Below, piece after piece: positions 21,882 through 34,454 of a stretch of 64,000 nucleotides of DNA (within the stretch, counting starts at the first letter, position 1; the number at the start of each line of letters is the position of its first letter). The notes under the pieces were generated by a model that ran no database searches, was not told the origin of the DNA, and saw only the letters and a program-made list of their open reading frames with translations. Source of the stretch: Azolla caroliniana (lineage: Eukaryota > Polypodiophyta); assembly GCA_043228905.1 (NCBI GenBank), contig JBHGNT010000058.1, positions 1 to 64,000 on the forward strand, read 5' to 3'. The translations under genes and the position numbers were made by a program.

Positions 21882-22606
21882 TGCACCAACAATTATAGTT
21901 TGGATAACTTGATACAATTTCAAACAATACACGTAGATTGCAAAATAATGGTCAACTGTAGTAAAGCACTCGAATATTACATTAACTAATTCATTTATTA
22001 AATGAACTCCACTATAGTCTAGTTCGTTCATATACTTGTTTTTTACAGGAGACTCTCGGGTACAACAATTGGCATGGGAAAAACTAAATACATCATAGAT
22101 CATGAGTTTACACAAGACTCTCGGGTACAACATTATGTTGTTCGGGAAAACAAGAAGCGGTAGATTTGGTTGCGGTTATTCCTGAACATTGTTATGACAA
22201 ATTAGTATAGCAACAATTATACTTTGGATCACTTGATACAATTTCAAACAATACGCATAGATTGTAGAATAATGGTCAATTGTCGATGACTATTGCATTA
22301 TGTTTCTTTATTTGTAACAAAGGACTAGAGTGGTACATTAACTAATTCATTAACAAAGGACTAGAATGGTACATTGTAATCAAGTTGCCTCGGATCCTTA
22401 CTTTTTACCTGGGACGCCCGGCTACAAGTAGATATATCATATATCATGAGTTAATGTGGCATCGATAAAAACCGTTGCAATTGTTAAATCCTAAAAACGA
22501 TATTGTGTTAGAATAATCCTCAGTTTTTCATTGATGCTTGCACAATATATAAATATTATTTATTTCTAATCAATTATTGCAATATTAAAGAGCATACAAG
22601 CTGTGA

Positions 22607-22679
22607 TACATTGTACTCTAGTTGGTTAGGATGCTCGGCTCTCACTCGAGAGACCCGTGTTGAACTCCCGGCAATGGAA
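22607..22679 (+). pseudogene. tRNA-Glu(CTC)-like copy
   Basis: Acceptor position 2 is mutated, D-stem CTCT, T-loop TTGAACT. Confidence 0.72.
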
Positions 22680-23403
22680 AAGACAATATCATATATCAAA
22701 TTTTGCGACACATGTCATGTGTGTACTGTTTGATAACTCAAAAAGTCAACCCCTAAAGTAGTTCTTAAAATAATGTACAATTAACAAAATAATTAATATT
22801 ATGTTTGAAGGATTGACAAAGAAGTTTACTTTAATTTTTTTCTCCTAACATCAATTTCTAAACTTAATCCCATTATTCGATTAATGGTAGAGGTTTCGAA
22901 TGAAATTGGACCAAACATTATGTTGTTCGGGAAAACAAGAAGCAATATATTCAGTTGTGGTTATTCCTCAACATTGTTACGATAAATCAGTACACCAACA
23001 ATTATAGTTTTGATAACTTGATACAATTTCAAAAAATACTCATAGATTGCAAAATACTGGTCAATTGTCGACAAGCATTGCAGTATGTTTCTTTATTTGT
23101 AGCAAAGCACTAGAATAGTACATTAACTAATTCATTTACTCCATGAATTCCATTCTAATCAAGTTGCCTCGACTCGTTCATTTTTGCCCGAGATGCGCGG
23201 GTACAACCACATGCATAGGACAAACTAGATACATCATAGATCTTGAGTTAATTTGTCATCGATAAAAACCCGTCAAATTATTAAATCTTAAAAACGAGAG
23301 TGTGTTAGAATAATCTTCTGTTTCTTGTCGATGCTTGCGCAAAATATGAATATTCTTTATTACTAATCAATGATTGCAATATTAAAAAGTGCACAAGATG
23401 TGA

Positions 23404-23476
23404 TCCATTGTAGTCTAGTTGGTTAGAATGCTTGGCTCTCACATGACAGACCCGGGTTCAACTCCTAGGAATAGAT
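23404..23476 (+). pseudogene. tRNA-Glu(CTC)-like copy
   Basis: Relative of 6,965. The anticodon stem (ATGAC) and acceptor 3' strand are degraded. Confidence 0.72.
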
Positions 23477-23613
23477 TGCACCAACAATTATAGCTTGGAT
23501 AACTTGATACAATTACAAACAATACGCATTGATAGCAGAATAATGGCCAACTGTAGTAAAGCACTCGAATATTACATTAACTAATTGATTTACTAAATGA
23601 ATTCCACTATAGT

Positions 23614-23618
23614 CTAGT
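23614..23618. other. Uninterrupted relative of the TE1 insertion site
   Basis: CTAGT in a context matching both TE1 flanks: ccactatagtctagt on the left as at 7,165-7,179, and tggttcagatacttg on the right as after 14,659. It occurs once here, as expected of an empty site. Confidence 0.8.
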
Positions 23619-23857
23619 TGGTTCAGATACTTGTTTTTTACACGAGACTCCCGGGTACAACAATTGGCATGGGAAAAACTAAATACATCATAGATCATGA
23701 GTTAATATATCATCGATAAAAACCCTTGAAATTATTAAATCTTAAAAACGAGAGTGTGTTAGAATAATCCTCAGTTTCTCGTTAATATTTGCGCAATATA
23801 TAAATATTACTTATTACTAATCAATGATTGCAATATTAAAAAGTACACTAGATATGA

Positions 23858-23930
23858 TCCATTGTAGTCTAGTTGGTTAGGATACTTGGCTTTCACCCGA
23901 GAGACCGGGGTTTAACTACCGGAAATGGAA
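23858..23930 (+). pseudogene. tRNA-Glu(TTC)-like copy
   Basis: Relative of 14,899 with further T-stem (CGGGG/ACCGG) and acceptor lesions. Confidence 0.74.
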
Positions 23931-24194
23931 ACGACAATATCATATATAAAATTTCCGACGTATATCATGTGTTAATTGTTTGATAACTTTCGGGTACAAA
24001 AATAGGCATTGGAAAAACTAGAGACATCATAGATCATGAGGTAATGTCGCATCGATAAAAACTTTTCAAATTATTAAATCTTAAAAATGACAGTGTGTTA
24101 GAATAATCCTGAGTTTCTCGTTGATGCTTGCCCAATATATCAATATCACTTGTTAGTAATCTATGATTGCAATATATCTATACATAAGATAGGA

Positions 24195-24267
24195 TCCATT
24201 GTAGTCTAGTTGGTGAAGATACTCGGCTTTCTCTTGAGAGACCCGTGTTCAACTCCCGGCAATGGAA
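24195..24267 (+). pseudogene. tRNA-Glu(TTC)-like copy
   Basis: Acceptor perfect. The anticodon loop is CTTTCTC and there is one T-stem mismatch. Confidence 0.74.
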
Positions 24268-24993
24268 ACGACAATATCATATTATAAATTTGCAACGCAT
24301 ATCATGTGTTTGAAGGATTGATGACAAATTGTTTGGTTTTTATAGTTTCGATAACTTGATAGAATTTCCAAAGATACGCATAGATTGTAGAATAATGTTT
24401 CACTCTTGATCAACATTGCACCATAGTTCTTTATTTGAAGAAAAGCACTAGACTATTACATTAACTAATTCATTTACTAAATTAATTCCATTGTAGTCTA
24501 GTTGGTTGGGATACTTGTTTTTTACACGAGATTGCCAGGTACAACATTATGTTGTTCAGGAAAACAAGAAGCGGTAGATTTGGTTGTGGTTATTCTTGAA
24601 CATCAATAGTTTCGATCGCTTGATACAATTTCAAACAATACGCATAGATTGGAGAATAATGGTCAATTGTCGATGACTATTGCACTATGTTTCTTTATTT
24701 GTAACAAAGGACTAGAATGGTACATTAAGTAATTCATTAACAAAGGACTAGAATGGTACATTATAATCAAGTTGCCTCGGATGCTTACTTTTTACCTGGG
24801 ACGCCCGACTACAAGTAGATATATCATATATCATGAGTTAATGTGGCATCGATAAAAATCCTTGAAATTATTAAATCCTAAAAACGATAGTGTGCTAGAA
24901 TAATCCTTAGTTTTTCATTGATGCTTGCGCAATATATAAATATTATTTATTTCTAATCAATTATAGCAATATTGAAAAGCATAGAAGATGTGA

Positions 24994-25066
24994 TCCATTG
25001 TAGTCTAGTTGGTTAGGATGATCGCATCTCACCTGAGAGACCCGTGTTCAACTCCTGGTAATGGAA
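24994..25066 (+). pseudogene. tRNA-Glu(CTC)-like copy
   Basis: Sister of 16,105 with the same altered anticodon stem. Confidence 0.73.
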
Positions 25067-25770
25067 AAGACAATACCATACCTCAAATTTTGCGACGCAT
25101 GTCATGTGTGTATTGTTTGATAACTCAAAAACTCAAGCCCTAAAGTAGTTCATACAATAATGTGCAATTAACAAAATAATTAATATTATGTTCGAAGGAT
25201 TGACAAAGAACTTTACTTTAATTTCTAAACTTAATCCCATTATTCGATTAATGGTAGAGGTTTCGAATGAAATTGGACCAAACATTATGTTGTTCGGGAG
25301 AACAAGAAACAATATATTTAGTTGTGGTTATTCATGAACATTGTTACGATAAATTAGTACACCAACAATTATAGTTTGTATAACTTGATACAATTTTAAG
25401 CCATACGCATAGATTGCAAAATAATGGTCAACTGTCGACAAGCATTGCAGCATGTTTCTTTTTTTGTAGCAAAGCACTAGAATAGTACATTAACTAATTA
25501 ATTTATTAAATGAATTCCATTGTAGTCTAGTTGGTTCGGATCCTTGTTTTTTACACGAGACTCCCGGGTATAACAATAGGCATTGGGAAAACTAGATACA
25601 TCATAGATCATGAGGTAATGTGACATCGACAAAAACCCTTGAAATTATTAAATCTTAGAAACGAGAGTGGGTTATAATAATCTTCTGTTTCTCGTTGATG
25701 GTTGCGCAATAAATAAATATTATTTATTACCAATCAATGATTGCAATATTAGAAAGTGCACAGGATGTTA

Positions 25771-25843
25771 TCCATTGTAGTCTAGTTGGTTAGAATACTC
25801 GGCTCTCACACGAGAGACCCGGGTTCAACTCTCGGGGATAGAC
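25771..25843 (+). pseudogene. tRNA-Glu(CTC)-like copy
   Basis: 5' half and T-arm are good. The 3' acceptor strand is replaced (GGATAGA). Confidence 0.73.
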
Positions 25844-26530
25844 AGGACAATATCATATATTAAATTTTGCAACGCATGTTATGTGTTAACAGTTTGATAA
25901 CTCAAAAATTCAAGACCTAAAGTAGTTACAATTATGTACAATTAACAAAATAATCAATATTACGTTTGGTGGATTGATAAAGAATTTTAGTTTGATTGTT
26001 TTTCCGAACGTCAATTTCTAAATTAAATCCCCTTATTCAATTAATACTAGTGGTTTCAAATGAAATTTGACGAAAAATTATGTTGTTTGGGACAAGAAGA
26101 ACCAGTATATTTAGTTGTGGTTATTCCTCAACATTGTTATCACAAATTAGTACACCAAGAATTATAGTTTGGATAACTTGATACAATTTCAAACAATACG
26201 CATAGATTGCAAAATAATGGTCAACTGTTGACTAGCATTGCACCATGTTTCTTTCTTTGTAGCAAAGCACTTGAATAGTACATTTACTAATTCATTTAGT
26301 CAATGAATTCCATTTTAATCAAGTTGCCTTGAATCTTTGATTTTTGCTGGAGACGCGTGGGTACAAGCACAGGTATAGGAAAAATTAGATAAAAACCCTT
26401 GAAACTAGTAAATCTTAGAAACGAGAGTGTGTTAGAATAATCCTCAGTTTTTCGTTGATGCTTGCACAAAATATAAATAGTATTTATTTCCAATCAATGA
26501 TTGTAATATTACAAAGCACACAAAATGTGA

Positions 26531-26603
26531 TCCATTGTACTCTAGTTGGTTAGGATACTCAACTCTAGGCCGAGAGACCCAGGTTCAACTACCGGCAATG
26601 GAA
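26531..26603 (+). pseudogene. tRNA-Glu-like copy
   Basis: Acceptor good. The anticodon arm is degraded (CTCAA-CTCTAGG). Its twin at 51,034 has a G in the T-stem where this copy has A. Confidence 0.72.
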
Positions 26604-27054
26604 ACGACAATATCATATATTAAATTTTCGACGCATATCATGTCTTAACTGTTTGATAACTCAATAACTCAAGACCTAAAGTAGGTGTTACAATAATGTA
26701 CAGTTAAATAAATAATCAATATTATGTTTGAAGGATTGATAAAGAAATTTACTTTGATTTTCTCCTCCTAACACCAATTTCTAAACTTAATCCCATTATT
26801 CGATTGTAATCACGTGGCCTCAAATCGTTGATTTTTACCCAAGACGCGTGGTTACAAGCACAGGCATAGGAAAAACTAGATATATCATACATGATGAGTT
26901 AATTTGGCACCGATAAAAACCCGTGAAATTATTAAATCTTAAAAACGAGAGTGTGTTAGAATAATCCTCTGTTTCTTGTTGATGATTGCGCAATATATAA
27001 ATATTATTTATTACTAATTAATGATTGCAATTTAAAAAAGTGTACAATATGTGA

Positions 27055-27127
27055 TCGATTGAAGTCTAGTTGGTTAGAATACTCGGCTCTCACTTGAGAG
27101 ACCCGGGTTTAACTCCTGGCAATGAAA
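27055..27127 (+). pseudogene. tRNA-Glu(CTC)-like copy
   Basis: Anticodon arm pairs with G-U. Acceptor TCGATTG/CAATGAA, T-loop TTTAACT. Confidence 0.73.
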
Positions 27128-27978
27128 ACGACAATATCATATATTAAATTTCTGAGGTATATCTTGTGTTAACTGTTTGATAACTTAAAAACTCAAGACC
27201 TAAAGTAGATGTTACAATAATGTACAATTAATAAAATAAACAATATTATGTCTGAAGGATTGATGACGAACATTGCTTTCCTTTTTTTCTCTTGTTGACA
27301 TGGCACCATATTTCTTTATTTGAACCAATATTACATTGACTAATTGATTTACGAAATAAATTCCATTGTAGTCTAGATTGCAGAATAATGGTCAACTATT
27401 GAGATACCCGGGTTCAACTCCCACCAATAGAAAAGACAATATCATATATCATATTTTGTGACGCATGTCATGTGTTAAGTGCTCGATAACTCAACAACTG
27501 AAGACCTAACATTATGTTGTTCGGGATAACAACATGCAGTATATTTAGTTCTGGTTATCCACAACATTGTTATGACAAATTAGTACACCTACAATTATAG
27601 TTTCGATAATTCGATAGAATTTCAAACAATACGCATAGATTACAGAGTAATGGTCAATTGTCGATGAGTATTGCACCATGTTTCTTTATTTTTAACAAAG
27701 GACTAAAATGGTACATTAACTAAGTCATTTACTAAATGAAAACCATTGTAATCAAGTTGCCTCGAATCCTTGCTTTTTACCTGAGACACTCGGGTACAAG
27801 TAGATATATCCTATATCATGAGTTAATATGGCATTGATAAAAACCCTTGAAATTATTAAATCTTAAAAACGAGAGTGTGTTCGAAAAAACCTCTGTTTCT
27901 TGTTGATGCTTGTGCAATATATAAATATTATTTATTTCTAATCAATGATAGCAAGATTAAAAAGCACACAAGCTGTGA

Positions 27979-28051
27979 TCCACGATAGTCTAGTTGGTTA
28001 GGATACTCGGCCCTCATGTGAGAGACCCGGGTACAACTCCCGGCAATGGAA
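27979..28051 (+). pseudogene. tRNA-Glu(CTC)-like copy
   Basis: C33 in the loop (CCCTCAT), T-loop TACAACT, acceptor TCCACGA mismatched. Confidence 0.72.
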
Positions 28052-28774
28052 ACGACAATATCCTATATTAAATTTCCGACGCATATAAGGTGGTAATTGT
28101 TTGATAACTAAAAAAATCCAGTCCTAAAGTAGGTGTTACAATAATGTACGACTAACAAAATAAAGAATTTTATGTTTCAACGATTGATAACGAACTTTAC
28201 TTTGATTTTCGTCTCCTAACATCAATTTCTAAACTTAATTCCATTATTCGATTAATGGTAGAGGTTTCGAATGAAATTGGAAAAAATAATATGTTGTTCG
28301 GGACAACAAGAAAAAGTATATTTAGTTGTGGTTATTCCTCAACATTGTTACGATAAATTAGTACACCAAGATTTATATTTTAGATAACTTGATCCAATTT
28401 CAAACAATACACTTAGATTGCATAATAATGTTCAACTATCGACAAGCATTGCACCATTATTTTTTATTTGGAGCATGGCAGTAGAATAGTGCATTAACTA
28501 ACTCATTTACTAAATCAATTCCTATGTAATCGAGATGCCTGGAATCGTTGATTTTTACCCGAGACACGTGGGTACAAGTACAGGAATAGGAAAAACTAGA
28601 TACAGCATAGCTCATGAGCTAATTTGGCATCGATAAAATCCGGTGAGCTTATTAAATCTTAAAAACGAGAGTGTGTTACAATAATCCTCTGTTACTTGTT
28701 GATGCTTGCGCAACATATAAATATTATTTATCACTAATCAATGATTGCAATATTAAAAAGTGTACCAGATGTGA

Positions 28775-28847
28775 TCCATGGAAGTCTAGTTGGTTAGAAT
28801 ACTCGGCTCTCACCCGAGAGACACGGGTTTAACTCCCGGCAATGAAA
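28775..28847 (+). pseudogene. tRNA-Glu(CTC)-like copy
   Basis: Anticodon arm is perfect. Acceptor TCCATGG/CAATGAA is mismatched and T-loop C56 is mutated. Confidence 0.74.
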
Positions 28848-29570
28848 ACGACAATATCATATATTAAATTTCCAAGGCATATCTTGTGTTAACTGTTTGA
28901 TAACTCAAAAACTCAAGACCTCAAGTAGATGTTACAATAATGTACAATTAACAAAATAATCAATATTATGTTTGGAGGATTGATGACGAACATTGCTTTC
29001 TTTTTATTCTCCTAACATCAATTTCTAAACTTAATCCATTATTCAATTAATAGTAGAGGTTTCAAAAAAATTTGACAAAATATTATTATGTTCGGGACAA
29101 GAAGAAGCAATATATTTAGTTGTGGTTATTTCTCAACATTATCATGGTGAATTCTCGATGAGCATTGCACAATGTTTCTTGATTTGAAGTAATGCACTAG
29201 ACTATTATATTAACTAATTCATTTACTAAAAGAATTCCAGTATAGTCTAGTTTGTTCGGATCCTTCTTTTTTAGAGGAGACTCCCGGGTACAACAATTGG
29301 CATGGGAAAAACTAAGTCATTTACTAAATGAACACCATTGTAATCAAGTTGCCTCAAATCCTTGCTTTTTACCTGAGACACCCGGGTACAAGTAGATATA
29401 TCCTATATCATGAGTTAATATGGCATTGATAAAAACCCTTGAAATTATTAAATCTTAAAAACGAGAGTGTGTTAGAATAATCCTCAGTTTTTTGTTGATG
29501 CTTGCGCAATATATAAATATTATTTATTTCTAATCAATGATAGCAAGATTAAAAAGCACACAAGATGTGA

Positions 29571-29643
29571 TCCACGATAGTCTAGTTGGCTAGAATACAT
29601 GACTCTGACCCGAGAGACCCGGGTTCAACTCTCAGGAATAGAA
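29571..29643 (+). pseudogene. tRNA-Glu(CTC)-like copy
   Basis: Anticodon stem CATGA, loop CTCTGAC. T-loop TTCAACT is kept. Confidence 0.72.
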
Positions 29644-29889
29644 AGGACCATATCATATATTACATTTCCAACGCATATCATGTGTTATCTGTTTGATAAC
29701 TGAATAACTCAAGACCTAAAGTAGGTGTTACAATAATGTACAATTAACAAAATAATCAATATTATGTTTGAAGGATTGATAAGGAACTTTACTTTGATTT
29801 TTTTCTCCTAACATCAATTTCTAAACTTAATTCCATTATTCGATTAATGGTAGAGGTTTCGAATGAAATTGGACAAAATAATATGTTGT

Positions 29890-29893
29890 ACGG
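29890..29893. other. Breakpoint of the 17.48-kb tandem duplication
   Basis: Satellite (...aatatgttgt) switches to TE1 gag (cggaaatccgcc). The intact satellite at 54,384-54,396 continues ...gttgttcggg and the gag parent at 12,401-12,416 reads ...taggcggaaat. The junction therefore has one unmatched A and 3 bp (CGG) of microhomology. Confidence 0.9.
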
Positions 29894-30648
29894 AAATCCG
29901 CCGCGTAGGCCGAGGCTGGACGATCGCCTTGATGCAATCGCCGGATCTTGTTGATCGTCGTCCTGATGTTGTCGGTGTCTCCAAAGCAGGCTTTGAACTC
30001 ACTAATAAAATCTTCAAAGTTATTAAGCAAGGGCACCATTAACTCGCTCTAAAAGACTTGATATAAGAGGAAGTGCATAGCTATTCCGGATGGTGACTTT
30101 ATTCAATCTGCGGTAATCAACGACAAGACGAAGTGAGCCATCTTTCTTCTTGACAAAGAAGATGGGTGCACCGGCCGGAGATTTCGAATGGCGGATGAAC
30201 CCGCTTGCCAAGTTCTCCTCTATGTAGGCTCGAAGGACTTCTAACTCGGTGGGTGACAAGTTGTAAATTGGTCCCCATGGTGGCTCGGTTCCTGGTTGTA
30301 AATCGATGGGACAGTCATAGGGACGGTGATGAGGAAGGGTACCGGCTTTTACCTTGTCAAATACATCGGCATAAGGATGATATTTTGCCGGAAGTTGTAC
30401 AGAGGAGTCCTTCTTGGGGTGAAATGGTCAAAACTTGGTGAGTTGATTCTTGGGGTGGTCGATATCAGACTTCTCTTGTTCTCCAATCTATGGTTGGATT
30501 ATGTAATTCAAACCAAGGTAATCCTAGGACAATGGGATGCTCTAGGCTACTAATTATATTAAATGATATTACACACACAAAACTACCTAGGACAACCTGA
30601 ATGGGTTCTGATTCTTCTACAATATTCCCGGAAGCAATGGGACGACCA

Positions 30649-31638
30649 TCAATGACTACTACAGATGCGGGACAAGGAAGTTTTCTTAACGATATCTGAG
30701 AAGCTATAAAGACATAATCGATTTGCACGTCGTCGTTGCTTTTCTTCTTCCGATAACGGGCCGCGTCGATGCATGGTATCGATCTCCATCGGTGTCGAAG
30801 TATTTGCTTGAGGTATGTCTCGTGCAAACGGTCTAGCCGCGACTGTGGCATAAGTGGGCTCCGGCCTAGCGCGTGGTATCTGTAATTGACGTTCCGAACG
30901 CCGTTCGAAAAGGCGGTTGTCACATCGAACCACTCGACTGATTGCCTCTGTAATAGACTTTGGTTCTTCGGGGAAGGTTAGAAGTAGATCTTTGACATCA
31001 TTTCGCAGACCATAGCGAAACTGCTCCATTAGTGCTTGATCATCCCAGGGTATGTCGGAAGCGAGTAGGCGGAAATCCGCCGCGTAGGCCGAGGCTGGAC
31101 GATCGCCTTGATGCAATCGCCGGATCTTGTTGATCGTCGTCCTGATGTTGTCGGTGTCTCCAAAGCAGGCTTTGAACTCACTAATAAAATCTTCAAAGTT
31201 ATTAAGCAAGGGCGATTGTTTTTTTAGAAGCGGAGTGAACCATGCTAAGGCTGAGCCACTAAGCAACGTGCCTATTAAGCCGACTCGAGATGCATCAGTG
31301 GGATATTGGGAAGGATGCATTTGGAGGACTAATCGTACCTGATTAAGGAATCCCCTGAATTTCGATCGCGTTCCATCAAATTTCACAAGAACTCCAATCT
31401 TCGGCTCTTTATGAAATCCTTGGGGACTTGATCCTTGTTGTTGCAATACCGCTTCGAGTTGTTGCACCCGTAACGCTAACTCCCCATGTTGTTGCTGCGT
31501 TTGTTGCTTTTCTAGAGCGATTTGTTGCAGATCCCCTATCAGCCGTTGGTTTTCTTGTTCTAGGGCAACAAACTTTTCTTTTCGGCACCGTAACTCGGAG
31601 AAAACGGATTGATATTCTTGGGCGCTAACAGTAGCCAT
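30649..31638 (-). pseudogene. TE1 gag, duplicated copy
   Basis: 329 codons from the ATG at 31,638. It has the same coiled coil, capsid domain and truncated zinc knuckle (RLCLY) as 13,167-14,156. It reads Glu where the parent reads Asp in the DFISxFKA region. The protease remnant follows at 30,465-30,923 and RT fingers at 30,023-30,259. Confidence 0.84.
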
Positions 31639-31712
31639 AGTAGAGGGAAAAGGGTATGAGGATGAGGGAGAACGACAAGTAGGCTGGAGGAAAGAAAAAA
31701 ATTGGTTCAAAC

Positions 31713-32136
31713 TATCAAGAAGAGTACTAAAGCAGAGATGGAATTAGTACTAAGAAGAACAGTACTATTAGTACTAAGAGGACGGGACTGCGTAAGATTC
31801 CTGAGAAAGAGGAAGTGAGAAGAGGAGAGACAGAGATAGGATGATGACATCAGCTCTTATATTATATGAAAGATAAGTACAAATCGGCTAAGAGGCTTAA
31901 GACTGGTGTTGAACCAATTTGGTTCAAAACAATGCCTTGTGCCTCCTTTTATAGTGTTTTTAGGAATAATCCTGAAGCTTCTAGAATGTTCCAGAGAGAT
32001 CGGGAATATACATCAATTTTCTATGATAAAGAATAAATAAAAATAATACCCTACAAATTACAATTCATAGTCTAATGGTAAGAGCTCGACCCATGTAGCA
32101 TAAGGTCATGGGTTCGAGTATTGCCATATCATGACA
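31713..32136 (-). repeat. TE1 5' LTR, duplicated copy
   Basis: Copy of 14,231-14,654 with at least two substitutions (in the gatcgggaat and gagtattgcc regions). TATA box, RNA-start sequence and antisense tRNA-like sequence (32,061-32,128) are all retained. Confidence 0.92.
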
Positions 32137-32380
32137 CTAGTTGGTTCAGATACTTGTTTTTTACACGAGACTCCCGGGTACAACAATTGGCATGGGAAAA
32201 ACTAAATACATCATATATCATGAGTTAATATCTCATCGATAAAAACCCTTGAAATTATTAAATCTTAAAAACGAGAGTGTGTTAGAATAATCCTCAGTTT
32301 CTTGTTAATACTTGCGCAATCTATAAATATTATTTATTACTAATCAATGATTGCAATATTAAAAAGTACACTAGATATGA

Positions 32381-32453
32381 TCCATTGTAGTCTAGTTGGT
32401 TAGGATACTTGGCTTTCACCCGAGAGACCCGGGTTTAACTCCCGGCAATGGAA
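32381..32453 (+). tRNA. tRNA-Glu(TTC)-like, near-intact fold
   Basis: Twin of 14,899 and identical to it: good stems, TTC anticodon, C56 to T in the T-loop. Confidence 0.55.
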
Positions 32454-32717
32454 ACGACAATATCATATATAAAATTTCCGACGTATATCATGTGTTAATT
32501 GTTTGATAACTTCCGGGTACAACAATAGGCATTGGAAAAACTAGAGACGTCATAGATCATGAGGTAATGTCGCATCGATAAAAACTTTTCAAATTATTAA
32601 ATCTTAAAAATGACAGTGTGTTAGAATAATCCTGAGTTTCTCGTTGATGCTTGCCCAATATATCAATATCACTTATTACTAATCTATGATTGGAATATAT
32701 CTATACACAAGATAGGA

Positions 32718-32790
32718 TCCATTGTAGTCTAGTTGGTTAAGATACTCGGCTTTCACCTGAGAGACCCGTGTTCAACTCCCAGCAATGGAA
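32718..32790 (+). pseudogene. tRNA-Glu(TTC)-like copy
   Basis: Twin of 15,236; two T-stem mismatches. Confidence 0.75.
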
Positions 32791-33586
32791 ACGACAATAT
32801 CATATTATAAATTTCCAACGCATATCATGTGTTAACTGTTTGATAACTCAAAAACTCAAGACCTAAAATGTAAAATTAACAAAATAATCAATATTATGTT
32901 TGAAGGATTGATGACAAATTTAGTTTGGTTTTTATACATTTCGATAACTTGATAGAATTTCCAAACATACGCATAGATTGTAGAATAATGCTGAACTCTC
33001 GATCAACATTGCACCATAGTTCTTTATTTGAAGAAAAGGACTAGAATATTACATTAACTAATTCATTTACTAAATTAATTCCATTGTAGTCTAGTTGGTT
33101 CGGATCCTTGTTTTTTACACGAGATTGCCGGGTACAACATTATGTTGTTCAGGAAAACAAGAAGCGGCAGATTTGGTTGTGGTTATTCTTGAACATCGAT
33201 AGTTTCGATCACTTGATACAATTTCAAACAATACGCATAGATTGGAGAATAATGGTTAATTGTCGATGACTATTGCACTATGTTTCTTTATTTGTAAGAA
33301 AGGACTAGAATGGTACATTAACTAATTCATTAACAAAGGACTAGAATGGTACATTGTAATCAAGTTGCCTTGGATGCTTACTTTTTACCTGGGACGCCCG
33401 ACTACAAGTAGATATATCATATATCATGAGTTAATGTGGCATCGATAAAAATCCTTGAAATTATTAAATCCTAAAAACAATAGTGTGTTAGAATAATCCT
33501 TAGTTTTTCATTGATGCTTGCGCAATATATAAATATTATTTATTTCTAATCAATTATAGCAATATTGAAAAGCATAGAAGATGTGA

Positions 33587-33659
33587 TCCATTGTAGTCTA
33601 GTTGGTTAGGATGATCGCATCTCACCCGAGAGACCCGTGTTCAACTCCCGGTAATGGAA
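33587..33659 (+). pseudogene. tRNA-Glu(CTC)-like copy
   Basis: Twin of 16,105; altered anticodon stem. Confidence 0.73.
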
Positions 33660-34381
33660 AAGACAATACCATATATCAAATTGTGCGACGCATGTCATGT
33701 GTGTATTGTTTGATAACTTAAAAACTCAAGCCCTAAAGTAGTTCATACAATAATGTACAATTAACAAAATAATTAATATTATGTTTGAAGGATTGACAAA
33801 GAACTTTACTTTAATTTCTAAACTTAATCCCATTATTCGATTAATGGTAGAGGTTTCGAATGAAATTGGACCAAACATTATGTTGTTCGGGAGAACAAGA
33901 AACAGTATATTTAGTTGTGGTTATTCATGAACATTGTTACGATAAATTAGTACACCAACAATTATAGTTTGTATAACTTGATACAATTTTAAGCAATACG
34001 CATAGATTGCAAAATAATGGTCAACTGTCAACAAGCATTGCAGCATGTTTCTTTTTTTGTAGCAAAGCACTAGAATAGTACATTAACTAATTAATTTACT
34101 TAATGAATTCCATTGTAGTCTAGTTGGTTCGGATCCTTGTTTTTTACACGAGACTCCCGGGTACAACAATAGGCATTGGGAAAACTAGATACATCATAGA
34201 TCATGAGGTAATGTGACATTGACAAAAACCCTTGAAATTATTAAATCTTAAAAACGAGAGTGGGTTATAATAATCTTCAGTTTCTCGTTCATGGTTGTGC
34301 AATAAATAAATATTATTTATTACCAATCAATGATTTATCACTAATCAATAATTGCAATATTAAAAAGTGTACCAGATGTTA

Positions 34382-34454
34382 TCCATGGAAGTCTAGTTGG
34401 TTAGAATACTCGGCTCTCACACAAGAGACACGGGTTTAACTACCGGCAATGAAA
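34382..34454 (+). pseudogene. tRNA-Glu(CTC)-like copy
   Basis: Twin of 16,900; acceptor and T-loop lesions. Confidence 0.72.

Larger units (their letters stand above)
12409..29889. repeat. 17.48-kb tandem segmental duplication, copy 1
   Basis: Spans the 5' part of TE1 (from within internal unit 2 through gag and the 5' LTR) plus satellite block 2. Everything recurs at +17,482 until 39,805, then at +24,504/24,503 beyond the 7,022-bp TE2 insertion (TE2 plus its target duplication). About two dozen single-base differences and one 1-bp indel were noticed between the copies. Confidence 0.93.
14660..29889. repeat. tRNA-Glu-derived satellite, block 2
   Basis: Twenty A-type copies, at spacings of 795-796 bp where monomers are complete (16,105 to 16,900 to 17,696; 28,775 to 29,571) and irregular where monomers are deleted or fused. 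A segment from about 14,660 to 16,850 is nearly repeated at about 23,619-25,740, an older higher-order repeat of roughly 8.9 kb. A 3'-half tRNA fragment lies at about 27,401-27,436. No protein gene is supported: short ORFs such as 19,423-19,605 and 21,828-22,133 lie across linker and tRNA-like sequence. Confidence 0.93.
29891..32136 (-). mobile_element. Truncated second copy of TE1 (5' part)
   Basis: Comprises part of internal unit 2 (29,891-30,031), unit 3 (30,032-31,210), gag N-terminus, candidate PBS (31,699-31,712) and 5' LTR (31,713-32,136). The rest of pol and the 3' LTR are missing because the duplication began inside TE1, so this copy did not arise by retrotransposition. Confidence 0.92.

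Noticed and set aside
21828-22133. 101-residue ORF (and similar short ORFs at 2,856-3,062, 19,423-19,605, 21,066-21,278, 23,513-23,698, 26,296-26,493, 58,433-58,705, 59,541-59,783, 62,793-63,065)
   Set aside because: They cross tRNA-like and linker parts of the satellite, recur only because the satellite recurs, show no protein-like conservation and have no recognisable domain.
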